From an uncultured Oscillospiraceae bacterium (GTDB lineage Bacteria > Bacillota > Clostridia > Oscillospirales > Oscillospiraceae), in assembly GCA_910587285.1 (NCBI GenBank), contig CAJULM010000053.1, positions 1 to 17,337 of the forward strand: a DNA stretch of 17,337 nucleotides, given 5' to 3'. The position numbers were made by a program, and so were the translations under genes. Position 1 is the first letter of the stretch. The number at the start of each line of letters is the position of its first letter. Positions 1-7,123 of the stretch are shown here, in pieces. Below the pieces are notes generated by a model. The model saw nothing but the letters and a program-made list of their open reading frames with translations, was not told the origin of the DNA and did no database searches.

Positions 1-19
1 TTTCGTAACTCCCCTTGAC

Positions 20-56
20 AAAAGACCCCGCCGGAAACGGCGGGGCCTTTTGTTTT
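20..56. terminator. Bidirectional intrinsic terminator at left edge
   Basis: A GC stem CCCCGCC (26-32) pairs with GGCGGGG (39-45) around the loop GGAAAC. It is extended by an A-rich left arm and a T-rich right arm (AAAAG/CTTTT), and TTTTGTTTT follows on the + strand. On the + strand it would end a gene lying left of the window. On the - strand it could end transcripts from the repressor gene at 239-598. Confidence 0.85.
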
Positions 57-76
57 CTGTATTCACGCTCCGATTG

Positions 77-228
77 GGCGCATGGCCGGGTCGCTTTCCC
101 TCCGTCTCGGGCAAAACCCGCGCCGCTGTGCGGCGCTGGGCTTTGTCTCACCTTCGGTTCGGTCGGCGCTGGACGTGTGCCACTGGCACACAGCGCCCCT
201 CGCTGCGGTCCAAGCTCCCCTATGCGCC
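77..228. repeat. Structured non-coding element with nested inverted repeats
   Basis: This stretch between the terminator and the repressor gene holds no convincing gene. It has three inverted-repeat elements. Outer ends GGCGCAT (77-83) and ATGCGCC (222-228) are inverted copies. A perfect 7-base stem GCGCCGC/GCGGCGC lies at 120-126/130-136. A long hairpin at 165-197 pairs GGCGCT (165-170) with AGCGCC (192-197) and GTGTGCC (175-181) with GGCACAC (185-191), with a 4-base bulge and the 3-base loop ACT. The layout suggests a small repeated intergenic element or a structured RNA, but copy number cannot be seen from one window. Confidence 0.45.
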
Positions 229-238
229 TATCGTCGCG

Positions 239-598
239 CTATTCCCGAAAACTGTCGATGACCGCCTTGAGCTCGTCGGCCTCGGCGTCAGAAATGGTGC
301 GTCCGCCCATAAAATGGGCCAGAAAGGAGGGGAGCGAGCCGTCGAAGGTGCGCTCAATCACGGCGCGACTCTCATCCCGAAGCACATCGTCCTTGGGGAT
401 GACCGCGGAGACCACGGCGTTTTCATTGCGCAGCACGCCCCGGTCCACCAGCTTTTTCAGAACAGTGTAGGTGGTAGATTTCTTCCAGCCCAGCCGTTCC
501 AGCGACAGCTCCACCAGCTTGCCGGACGGCAGGGGTTCGTGCTCCCAAACGATGCAGGCAAAGCGATACTCTCCCTCGGCCAGTTTCGGGTGATTCAT
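239..598 (-). CDS. BlaI/MecI/CopY-family transcriptional repressor
   Basis: The 119-residue protein has the winged-helix pattern of the BlaI/MecI (penicillinase repressor) family. An N-terminal helix, EYRFACIVWEHEPL (about 10-23), is followed by a recognition region WKKSTTYTVLKKLVDRGVL (about 38-56), a short beta wing around 57-68, and a C-terminal helical part likely used for dimerisation. The length is normal for the family. The ATG at 598 is chosen because AGGAGG lies 8 bases upstream; the reading frame runs further upstream but has no comparable start. Family members repress their own gene and often a beta-lactamase, copper or other stress gene, and are inactivated by a BlaR1/MecR1 protease. 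No BlaR1-like gene lies next to it here: downstream is only non-coding DNA and a terminator. Its targets and signal are therefore unknown. Confidence 0.9.
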   Translation of the reverse strand: MNHPKLAEGEYRFACIVWEHEPLPSGKLVELSLERLGWKKSTTYTVLKKLVDRGVLRNENAVVSAVIPKDDVLRDESRAVIERTFDGSLPSFLAHFMGGRTISDAEADELKAVIDSFRE

Positions 599-631
599 AT
601 AATCCGCCTCCTGGGGTCTATAATTATCGAC

Positions 632-669
632 TACAAGAGAAGTGTACCAGAAATGGCGGACGGTGTCAA
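632..669 (-). promoter_or_regulatory. Promoter and probable autoregulatory operator of the BlaI-type gene
   Basis: Read on the - strand, TTGACA (669-664) is followed by a 17-base spacer and TACACT (646-641), a near-consensus sigma-A promoter. A dyad TACA-N7-TGTA (632-635 and 643-646) covers the -10 element. TACA/TGTA half-sites are the known recognition signature of BlaI/MecI/CopY repressors, so autorepression by blocking the -10 is inferred. The N7 spacing is wider than the compact N2 forms, which is the weak point. Confidence 0.65.
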
Positions 670-717
670 CTGCTATCGGAGGAAAAAGCGAAAAAATTTC
701 CCAAGTTGGAGTACAAA

Positions 718-743
718 CGCCCCGGACACTTTTGTCCGGGGCG
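718..743 (-). terminator. Hairpin terminator after the GH3-GtrA operon
   Basis: A perfect 11-base stem CGCCCCGGACA (718-728) pairs with TGTCCGGGGCG (733-743) around the loop CTTT. It begins 17 bases past the stop codon of the GtrA-family gene. On the - strand it is followed only by TTTG, so the U-tract is short, but stem strength and position favour a terminator separating this operon from the repressor promoter. Confidence 0.7.
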
Positions 744-759
744 CTTGCAGAGGGGGGAA

Positions 760-1314
760 TCAGGCTTTCTTGGCTTCCCCTTCGGGGAAGATGATTTTGT
801 TGACGAAGAAGAAGATAACCATGGAGATGCCGCCGTTGAGGACCACGGTGCCGATGTTGTAGATGAAGTCGGGCACGAACAGGCCGGCCACCGCCACCCA
901 CACGCAGTTGATGGAGTTGACGATGCAGTTGATGACGATGAAGGCCACCACATACCAGGCGATCTGCTTGCCCAGGTTGCCCTTGCTGCGGAATACGAAA
1001 TTCTTCTGGATGGGGAAGTTGATGATCTCGCCGATGGCCATGGCGATCATGTAGGCGATGAAGTAGCCCAGGCCGCCGTGGGCCACGTCGTAGCCGAAAA
1101 TATTCCACTTGAAGTCCACGCCAAACAGGTTCACCGGAATGCCGGGCCAGCCGAAATCCACGTTGGACAGATGGGTGAAGGCCAGGGGCAGGAACTGGAG
1201 AATGAAATACTTCATGACCGTGACCAGGTTGCTGACGATGACGAACAGCCCGCCCTCCCGAATCCACTTGGCGGCGCTGGGGTGCTTTTCCGCAAAATCA
1301 GTCCAAAATTTCAT
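760..1314 (-). CDS. GtrA-family membrane protein
   Basis: This 184-residue protein has four hydrophobic segments (about 21-46, 82-100, 117-144 and 154-176). The GtrA-type signature NFPIQKNFVFRSKGNLGKQ follows segment 2 (about 99-117). GtrA-like proteins are small four-helix membrane proteins linked to polysaccharide synthesis or export, and are often proposed to move lipid-linked sugars across the membrane; the exact activity here is not shown. The loop between segments 1 and 2 (about 47-81) is rather long and carries aromatic residues. The gene lies 11 bases after the GH3 gene, and its AGGAGG site overlaps that gene's TAA stop, so the two are almost certainly translated from one message. The context suggests a role with cell-surface or glycan-linked sugars. 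Confidence 0.8.
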   Translation of the reverse strand: MKFWTDFAEKHPSAAKWIREGGLFVIVSNLVTVMKYFILQFLPLAFTHLSNVDFGWPGIPVNLFGVDFKWNIFGYDVAHGGLGYFIAYMIAMAIGEIINFPIQKNFVFRSKGNLGKQIAWYVVAFIVINCIVNSINCVWVAVAGLFVPDFIYNIGTVVLNGGISMVIFFFVNKIIFPEGEAKKA

Positions 1315-1325
1315 GCTTTTCCTCC

Positions 1326-3740
1326 TTATTTTATGGCGTTGGCGGCTTTGCGCTTCTTCCCGGAGCGGAAGAAGCCGCCGATGACCCGCCCTAAGCCCTT
1401 GAAGAAGTGGCCGTTGACGATGGTGAGGATACCCTCGGCCATCTCCATGGTGCAGATTCCGCCGGTCATCTTGGCGATGGCCCGGAAGGGCATATTGTAG
1501 TTGAACAGCAGGTTCAGGTTTGGCTCACCCTTTTCAATGCTCTTGTTGATGAGCCGGGTGAGCACTTTGTAGGCGAACCGGCCCGCAGCGCCCTTGGCGT
1601 AATACATCTGGCACAGCGCGTCGTTCATGTCCAGCAGGCCGCTCCAGTGGCCGTCGGGGATGGGATGACCCAGCAGGGCCTCAAATTCTCCGTCGGAGAT
1701 GGTTTTGATGTCGCCGGAGAAATACTTGGCAAACTTCTGCTTGTCGTAGGGGCTGGCGGCGGTGCCCTGGACCTCCACGGTGCCGGACAGCTTGATGTCC
1801 GCGCAGGACGCGCCGATCATCACCGTCCAACTGCCGCCCTCCACCTCGAACTTGTTGGTGTCTACGTTGAAGTAGCGGAACGTCTTGTCGTCCAGGGGGA
1901 TGGTCACCTTTTTGGACTCGCCCGCCTTGAGGAACACCTTGGCAAAGCCCTTCAGCTCCTTGGCCGGGCGGAACACATCCCCGTCCGTTTTGGAAACGTA
2001 GAGCTGAGCCACTTCCGCGCCATCTATGCTTCCGGTGTTTTTGAGGGTGAAGGTGGCCTCCTTGGCGGAAACGGTGAAGTCACTGTACTCGAAGGTGGTA
2101 TAGCTCAGCCCGAAGCCGAAGGGGAACAGCACGGGCACCTTGGCGGTCTCAAAGTAGCGGTAGCCCACATACAGGCCCTCCCGGTACTCGGCGTTGCGCT
2201 CCTTGGAGGGGAAGTAGGGCGCGGAGGACACGTCCTCGTACTTGACGGGGTAGCTCTCCGCCAGCTTGCCGGAGGGGTTCACCTGGCCCATGATGACCTT
2301 CAACACGGAGGACGCCCCCGCCTGGCCGCACAGGTAGCCGTGGACCAGGGCCTTGACCTTGGGCAGCCAGGGCATCTCCACGGCGGAGCCGGCGGACATG
2401 ACGGCCACCACATTGGAGTTGGCGGCGCTGACGGCCTCAATCAAATCCACCTGGCTCTGGGGCAGGCGCATATGAGAGCGGTCCAGCCCCTCGGATTCGC
2501 TGATCTCGTCCAGGCCGATGTAGAGAAGCACCACGTCCGCCTGCTTTGCCAGCTCCATCGCCTTGGCCTGCATGGCCGGGTCGCCCTTGCCGGAGCGGGG
2601 ATAACCTGGCTCAAAGCCCGTCACGTCCAGCTGGAAATTTTTGATGACGTCCATGGCGTGGTCCAGCTTGGTGGGGTTGACCACAGAGGACCCCGCGCCC
2701 TGATAGCGGGCCTTCTGGGCGAACTCGCCGATGACGGCCACCTTGGCGCCCTTTTTCAGCGGCAGGATGTTTCCTTCGTTTTTCAGCAGCACAATGGACT
2801 GCTCAGAGGCCTTGGCGGCCATGGCGTGGTGTGCGTCAATGTCGAAGGGCTTGCCCTCCAGCGGTTTGACCGCAGCGGTAGTGGACAAAATCACGTCCAG
2901 CAGCTCATCCACCCGTTTGTCCAGCAGCTTCTGGCTGAGCTCGCCGGACTTCACGGCCTCCAGCAGCTCCAGGTCGGAGTCGCCGCCGGTGGTGGGCATT
3001 TCCAGGTGGGAGCCGGCAGCCACGCCCGCGGTGTGGTCGTTGGAGCCGCCCCAGTCGGACACCACAAAGCCGTCAAAGCCCCACTGGTCCCGGAGAATTT
3101 CCTGCAAAAGATGTTCGTTTTCGTTGGCGTACGTTCCGTTGACCCGGTTGTAGGACGACATGATGGATCTTGCCCGGCCCTCCTTCACCGCGATTTCAAA
3201 GCCGGTGAGGTAGATTTCCCGAAGCGTTCGCTCGTCCATCACGGAGTCGGAGGCCATGCGGCGCAGCTCCTGAGAGTTGGCGGCGAAATGCTTGGGGCAG
3301 GCGGCCACGCCGTTCTTCTGAATGCCGCGGATATAGCTGGCCGCCATCTTGCCAGCCAGGTACGGGTCCTCGGAGAAATACTCAAAGTTGCGCCCGCAGA
3401 AAGGAGAGCGCTTTATATTGAGTCCCGGGCCCAGCACCACGCACACGCCCTGGGAGGCGGCCTCCGCCCCCAGGCGCTGGCCGATTTCCTCCCCAAGCAC
3501 TGGATCCCAGGAGTTGGCGATGGCCGCCGCCGTGGGGAAGCAGGTGGCGGGGAGGGAGGGGTTCAGCCCCAGCTGGTCCCCCTCGCCGGCCTGCTTGCGG
3601 ATGCCATGGGGGCCGTCGGACAGGGTCATGTTGGGCACCCCAAGCCGCTCTACGCTCCGCGTCTGCCAGAAGTCTTTGCCGGAGAGGAGGTAGCACTTCT
3701 CCTCTAAGGTCATTTGCTTGATGATGTCTGCGTGTTTCAA
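1326..3740 (-). CDS. Glycoside hydrolase family 3 beta-glucosidase-like enzyme, cytoplasmic
   Basis: The 804-residue GH3 enzyme has the usual domain order: (beta/alpha)8 domain about 1-290, alpha/beta sandwich about 310-500, and fibronectin-III-like domain about 545-655. The nucleophile Asp229 sits in FVVSDW, a conserved KHF lies at 150-152, and the likely acid/base Glu417 lies in SESEGLDR. FGFGLSYTTF (541-550) starts the Fn3 region. Such enzymes remove terminal beta-linked sugars, mostly glucose; the true substrate cannot be read off. There is no signal peptide or membrane helix in the catalytic part, so a cytoplasmic site is inferred. A basic tail of about 145 residues (660-804) follows the Fn3 domain and fits no GH3 domain I know. 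The start is a TTG at 3740 with AAGGAGGG just upstream; no in-frame ATG fits. It is the middle gene of a three-gene operon. Confidence 0.92.
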   Translation of the reverse strand: MKHADIIKQMTLEEKCYLLSGKDFWQTRSVERLGVPNMTLSDGPHGIRKQAGEGDQLGLNPSLPATCFPTAAAIANSWDPVLGEEIGQRLGAEAASQGVCVVLGPGLNIKRSPFCGRNFEYFSEDPYLAGKMAASYIRGIQKNGVAACPKHFAANSQELRRMASDSVMDERTLREIYLTGFEIAVKEGRARSIMSSYNRVNGTYANENEHLLQEILRDQWGFDGFVVSDWGGSNDHTAGVAAGSHLEMPTTGGDSDLELLEAVKSGELSQKLLDKRVDELLDVILSTTAAVKPLEGKPFDIDAHHAMAAKASEQSIVLLKNEGNILPLKKGAKVAVIGEFAQKARYQGAGSSVVNPTKLDHAMDVIKNFQLDVTGFEPGYPRSGKGDPAMQAKAMELAKQADVVLLYIGLDEISESEGLDRSHMRLPQSQVDLIEAVSAANSNVVAVMSAGSAVEMPWLPKVKALVHGYLCGQAGASSVLKVIMGQVNPSGKLAESYPVKYEDVSSAPYFPSKERNAEYREGLYVGYRYFETAKVPVLFPFGFGLSYTTFEYSDFTVSAKEATFTLKNTGSIDGAEVAQLYVSKTDGDVFRPAKELKGFAKVFLKAGESKKVTIPLDDKTFRYFNVDTNKFEVEGGSWTVMIGASCADIKLSGTVEVQGTAASPYDKQKFAKYFSGDIKTISDGEFEALLGHPIPDGHWSGLLDMNDALCQMYYAKGAAGRFAYKVLTRLINKSIEKGEPNLNLLFNYNMPFRAIAKMTGGICTMEMAEGILTIVNGHFFKGLGRVIGGFFRSGKKRKAANAIK

Positions 3741-3821
3741 TCAAATTCCCTCCTTACTGAATTATGGAAGCGCTGAACAAGTCCAGGGAAAGGCTTCCCA
3801 AGAATTGTTCAAAGCTCCTCC

Positions 3822-3857
3822 GGCTTCCCGCCCCCGCTGAAGCGGGAGCGGGAAGCC
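3822..3857 (-). other. Large intergenic hairpin between the two GH3 genes
   Basis: GGCTTCCCGC (3822-3831) pairs with GCGGGAAGCC (3848-3857), and CCCGC (3833-3837) with GCGGG (3842-3846). One C/A mismatch separates the two parts and the loop is TGAA. No T-run follows on the - strand, so it is a poor intrinsic terminator. Within the 157-base gap of a likely operon it may set mRNA stability or give partial termination, lowering expression of the downstream GH3 and GtrA genes. It may instead be a plain terminator, with a separate undetected promoter for the downstream gene. Confidence 0.6.
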
Positions 3858-3897
3858 CTTGGCGCTATTGTGGGAAGTTCAATGGAGTTTTAGGCGC

Positions 3898-6834
3898 TCA
3901 GGCGGCCTTTTTCTTCTTGAGGAAGCTGTAGATGAAGAACGCCTCGGCGGCCACCAGGGCCACGCCCACCACCACGTTGGCGATGGTCAGGTAGGTTTCC
4001 CAGCGGTTGGGCTGGGTGGACTGCTGGATGCCCAGCTCGCTGTACTGGCGGCTGTTGACGGTGACGTACAGGATATTCTTGGTGGACTGCCGCATGGCCT
4101 GCTGGGCGGCGGGAGTCTCGCGGAAGCGGATCTGACTGGTTTCGGTGGGATAATTCACCAGGCAGAAGTCGGTGCCGGTGCGCACGCCCTGGTCGGCGTT
4201 CATGTAGCCGTACACGCCGAAGTAGTCGGTGAGGACCATGCCCTGGAAGCCCCACTCGTTGCGCAGCACTTGGGTCTGGAGCTCGTAGCAGCCGCCCGCC
4301 CAGCGGGGACCGACGTAGTTGAAGGAGGACATGACAGCCTTGGCCTTGCCTTCCTTGACGGCGATCTCAAAGGGCTTGAGGTAGATCTCGCGCATGGCCT
4401 GCTCGTTGGTCCAGGTGCACAGCATTCCGCAGCGGTTGGTCTCCTGGTCGTTCAGGGCGAAGTGCTTGATGTAGGCGTACACGCCGTACTTCTCCGCGCC
4501 GATGGTGGCGTTGGCGGCCATGGAGCCGGACAGCATGCCGTCCTCGGAGTAATACTCGAAGTTACGGCCGGAGAAGGCGGTGCGGTGGATGTTCATGGCG
4601 GGGGCGTACCAGCCGGCGGTGTCCATCTGATCGGCCATCTTGCCGATGCTCTCGCCGAAGGCGGTGGCCATGTCGTCGTTCCAGGTGGCGGCGATCATCA
4701 CCGCAGCGGGGAAGCCTACGGAGCCCTGCTTGGTGAAGTTGTTGTTGATGGAGGCGGGGCCGTCGCAGTCGTTGGTGCGGTACTTCTCGATGGAGTCAAG
4801 GGCCAGGGTCTGATAGCCGCCCAGGGCGATCAGGTTACCCATCTCCTCGATGGTGAGCTGGTCCAGCAGCTGGTCCCACTTGGGATCGTCGTAGGCCGCG
4901 CCCCGCAGGTCGATGAGCTTCAGGCCGTTCTTCTGGCCGGTGGTGATGGGCTGGGCGTTGGGGAACATCCGCTCCTCATCGGCAGCGGCCGCCTCAGCGG
5001 TGAGATAGTTGGCGTTGTTGTAGAAGTTGGCCTTGTCGCTGTCGCTCATGGAATAGGAAGCGGGAGCAGCGGTGGCCTTGTCGTAGTTGGCGAAGCCGTC
5101 CTTGCGGGAGAGGTACTCCACCCCGCCCAGGGCATAGTCGAACTGGTTGACAGCGGGGGAAGCGTCGCTCTCGCGCTTGTTGTTTTCGTCATACACCGCA
5201 TCGGAGCTCTGGGTGTAGGTCTCGGAGTCCAGCACGGTGTGGGAGTCGGAGTTGATGGAGATGACGTAGTCACCCTTCTCCAGCACATAGCAGCCCTTGC
5301 CCTGGTAGTCGAAGGAGGCCATCTGCTCGATGGGGAAGGTGATGGTCACTTCCTCGGAGGCGCCGGGCTCCAGCTTGGCGGTCTTGGCGAACTCCACCAG
5401 GTTGGCGCTGGCCTTCTCGATGCCGCCGTTGGTGTAGGGCGGATTGAAGTAAACCTGCACCACTTCCTTGCCGGCCACGGAACCAGTGTTGGTGACCTTG
5501 ACCTTCAGGGTGATGTTGGTTCCATCGTTGGAGAAGTCGGAGATTTCCTGATCAAAGGTGGTGTAGCTCAGGCCGTAGCCGAAGGGATACTGGACGACCT
5601 CGTCGTAGTTGATGAGGCCCTCAGCGGCGGCGGTCTCATAGAACTTGTAGCCTACGTAAATGCCTTCCACATAGTTGACGAAGGCGGGGAGGGTGGTGAC
5701 CTCCTCCTGAGTCATGAAGTTGGTGCTCTTGTAGGCGTGCTCGTCCATGTTGTCATAGAGCATATAACCGATGTTGTTAAAGCTGGGGATAGCGGTGAGG
5801 TCGTACACATAGGTGTCCACCAGGTGGCCGGAGGGGTTCACATTACCGGCCAGAATCTCGCCCAGGGCGGTGAAGCCGGCTTGGCCGGTGCCGGGGCACC
5901 ACAGAGCGCCCTTGATGGAATCGTACTCGTCGATGAAGCCCAGCTCGAAGGCGTTGGCGCTGTTGTAGATGACGATGACGTTGTCAAAGTTTTCGCACAC
6001 CAGCTCCACCATCTCCTCCTCGGGGTTGGAGAGGTTGAGGTAGGTGTCGCCGGCGTCCCAGTCGTTGCCGGCGTTGACAGAGTCGTTATAACTCATGGCG
6101 GAATCGGCCTTGTAGGTGCCGTTGACCAGGGCGGTCATGTCCATGGGCAGGTCGGCGCCCTCGCCGCCCACGCGGGAGATGAAGATGACGGCGGTGTCCG
6201 AGAAGGACTTGGCGTTGTTGATGAGCTCAGAGGAGTACAGGTCCGCGCCCGGCTGAGGCAGGGTCCAGTCCTGGTTCCACATACTCACGTTGGGCAGGGA
6301 GTTGTCGTGATAGTTGGTGTAGAAGTCGATGAGCTCCTGGTTGTACTCGATGTTGGAGCTCTTGAGGGCGTCCAGGAAGGTGACGGTGGGGTAGGCGGTG
6401 TTCAGCGCGCCGGAGCCGGTGCCGCCGTAACAGGGGTTGGTGGCGGACCAGCCGAACACGTTGATCTTCTTGTTTTGGAGAGGCAGGATGCTGTCCTCGT
6501 CCTTCAGAAGAGTGATGCCCTCCCGGCAGATCTCAGTGACCAGCTCGGTGGCCTCCGCTGTGGTGGCGTCGTCGATCTTGGACACCGGCTTGCCGGCCAC
6601 AGAGGTGAGCAGGGTGGCCATGGGGCCGGTGCAGATCAGGTTCACCACGATGAGGATCACCAAAACTGCGGCCACCCATGCGCTGCCGCGGATCAGACCC
6701 TTGGAGTTTTTGGGGGCCTTCATGGCGGCCACTGTTACCACGATGGCGGCGATGAGCGCAATGGCAATGACCACCAGGTGGGGGGCGACCTGCGTCAGTA
6801 CGTTCGCAACGTCGGCCCAGTTGATTTGTAACAT
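3898..6834 (-). CDS. Membrane-anchored GH3 glycosidase with inverted domain order
   Basis: This 978-residue protein holds both GH3 halves in swapped order. The alpha/beta sandwich half comes first (about 90-400, probable acid/base Glu225 in GGEGADLP). The Fn3-like part follows (PFGYGLSYTTF at 417-427 to about 530). The (beta/alpha)8 half comes last (about 655-935), with KHF at 790-792 and nucleophile Asp870 in MVLTDYFG. Inverted GH3 enzymes are known from Ruminococcus and Butyrivibrio. Helices at about 20-38, 52-69 and 948-968 flank the enzyme. Basic residues at 39-49 and the final KKKK place the catalytic part outside by the positive-inside rule. The start is the ATG at 6834, 8 bases after AGGAGG; the ATG 21 bases upstream would make that ribosome site code for the Glu run. 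Substrate is unknown. It leads the operon. Confidence 0.9.
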   Translation of the reverse strand: MLQINWADVANVLTQVAPHLVVIAIALIAAIVVTVAAMKAPKNSKGLIRGSAWVAAVLVILIVVNLICTGPMATLLTSVAGKPVSKIDDATTAEATELVTEICREGITLLKDEDSILPLQNKKINVFGWSATNPCYGGTGSGALNTAYPTVTFLDALKSSNIEYNQELIDFYTNYHDNSLPNVSMWNQDWTLPQPGADLYSSELINNAKSFSDTAVIFISRVGGEGADLPMDMTALVNGTYKADSAMSYNDSVNAGNDWDAGDTYLNLSNPEEEMVELVCENFDNVIVIYNSANAFELGFIDEYDSIKGALWCPGTGQAGFTALGEILAGNVNPSGHLVDTYVYDLTAIPSFNNIGYMLYDNMDEHAYKSTNFMTQEEVTTLPAFVNYVEGIYVGYKFYETAAAEGLINYDEVVQYPFGYGLSYTTFDQEISDFSNDGTNITLKVKVTNTGSVAGKEVVQVYFNPPYTNGGIEKASANLVEFAKTAKLEPGASEEVTITFPIEQMASFDYQGKGCYVLEKGDYVISINSDSHTVLDSETYTQSSDAVYDENNKRESDASPAVNQFDYALGGVEYLSRKDGFANYDKATAAPASYSMSDSDKANFYNNANYLTAEAAAADEERMFPNAQPITTGQKNGLKLIDLRGAAYDDPKWDQLLDQLTIEEMGNLIALGGYQTLALDSIEKYRTNDCDGPASINNNFTKQGSVGFPAAVMIAATWNDDMATAFGESIGKMADQMDTAGWYAPAMNIHRTAFSGRNFEYYSEDGMLSGSMAANATIGAEKYGVYAYIKHFALNDQETNRCGMLCTWTNEQAMREIYLKPFEIAVKEGKAKAVMSSFNYVGPRWAGGCYELQTQVLRNEWGFQGMVLTDYFGVYGYMNADQGVRTGTDFCLVNYPTETSQIRFRETPAAQQAMRQSTKNILYVTVNSRQYSELGIQQSTQPNRWETYLTIANVVVGVALVAAEAFFIYSFLKKKKAA

Positions 6835-6896
6835 TTCTTCTTCCTCCTCATTCACTTTTTGGCGTGGGCGGAACGGCCCCGCGCCATGACAAAAGG

Positions 6897-6963
6897 AGTA
6901 TACCAGAGTTTTAGGCGCTGTGCGGCGTTTTGCGTAAACTGCGTGATTTTGTGCGCAAACTGC
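6897..6963 (-). promoter_or_regulatory. Extended -10 promoter with paired direct repeats upstream of the GH3 operon
   Basis: On the - strand TGGTATACT gives an extended -10 (TATACT at 6902-6897). Seventeen bases upstream reads CCGCAC, not a -35. Two direct repeats, GCAGTTTGCGCA (6963-6952) and GCAGTTTACGCA (6942-6931), match at 11 of 12 bases and are 21 bases apart, two helical turns. With a start site near 6890 they would centre near -47 and -67. A poor -35 with paired sites there is typical of promoters switched on by an activator such as an AraC-family protein. No activator gene is in the window, so the regulator is inferred. Confidence 0.55.
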
Positions 6964-6967
6964 ATTT

Positions 6968-7066
6968 CAAATTGTGCATTCCTGATAAATAGACGGGCCG
7001 CGTTCTTGGCACTTTTCACAATTTGGTATTTTTTTCATTGCCTTTGGATGGAGTTTATGATAGAAT
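6968..7066 (+). promoter_or_regulatory. Promoter of the DtxR-like gene, with an upstream inverted repeat
   Basis: TTGCCT (7038-7043), a 17-base spacer and TAGAAT (7061-7066) form a good sigma-A-like promoter for the + strand regulator gene. Upstream, CAAATTGTG (6968-6976) and CACAATTTG (7017-7025) are perfect 9-base inverted copies with centres 49 bases apart. They could be paired operator half-sites of a regulator acting on this divergent region. Promoter confidence is fair; the operator role is a guess. Confidence 0.55.
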
Positions 7067-7123
7067 ACCACAGTAAGCATTGGCAAACTCAACCGCCCAG
7101 CGGCGTTGATTGGAGTGAGCGCG

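Noticed and set aside
15..20. TTGACA-like string near the left edge as a promoter
   Set aside because: It runs straight into the terminator stem and has no -10 at the right distance.
50..862. Long + strand frames across the repressor gene and hairpin region
   Set aside because: They read through a terminator, promoter and inverted repeats, and oppose the well-supported repressor and GtrA genes.
599..1267. N-terminal extension of the repressor frame to position 1267
   Set aside because: The extension overlaps the GtrA gene on the same strand, crosses its terminator and the repressor promoter, and the good ribosome site sits before the ATG at 598.
1407..3707. A 766-codon open frame on the + strand opposite the second GH3 gene
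   Set aside because: It is an antisense shadow of the same kind; the - strand encodes the recognised enzyme with catalytic residues.
3859..6831. A 990-codon open frame on the + strand opposite the inverted GH3 gene
   Set aside because: It mirrors the GH3 gene in a GC-rich region, is dominated by Val, Gly, His and Leu from antisense codon bias, and matches no family. The opposite strand has clear GH3 motifs and a ribosome site.
6835..6855. Upstream ATG giving seven extra residues on the inverted GH3 protein
   Set aside because: The extra codons are the AGGAGG ribosome site itself, and no other site precedes that ATG.
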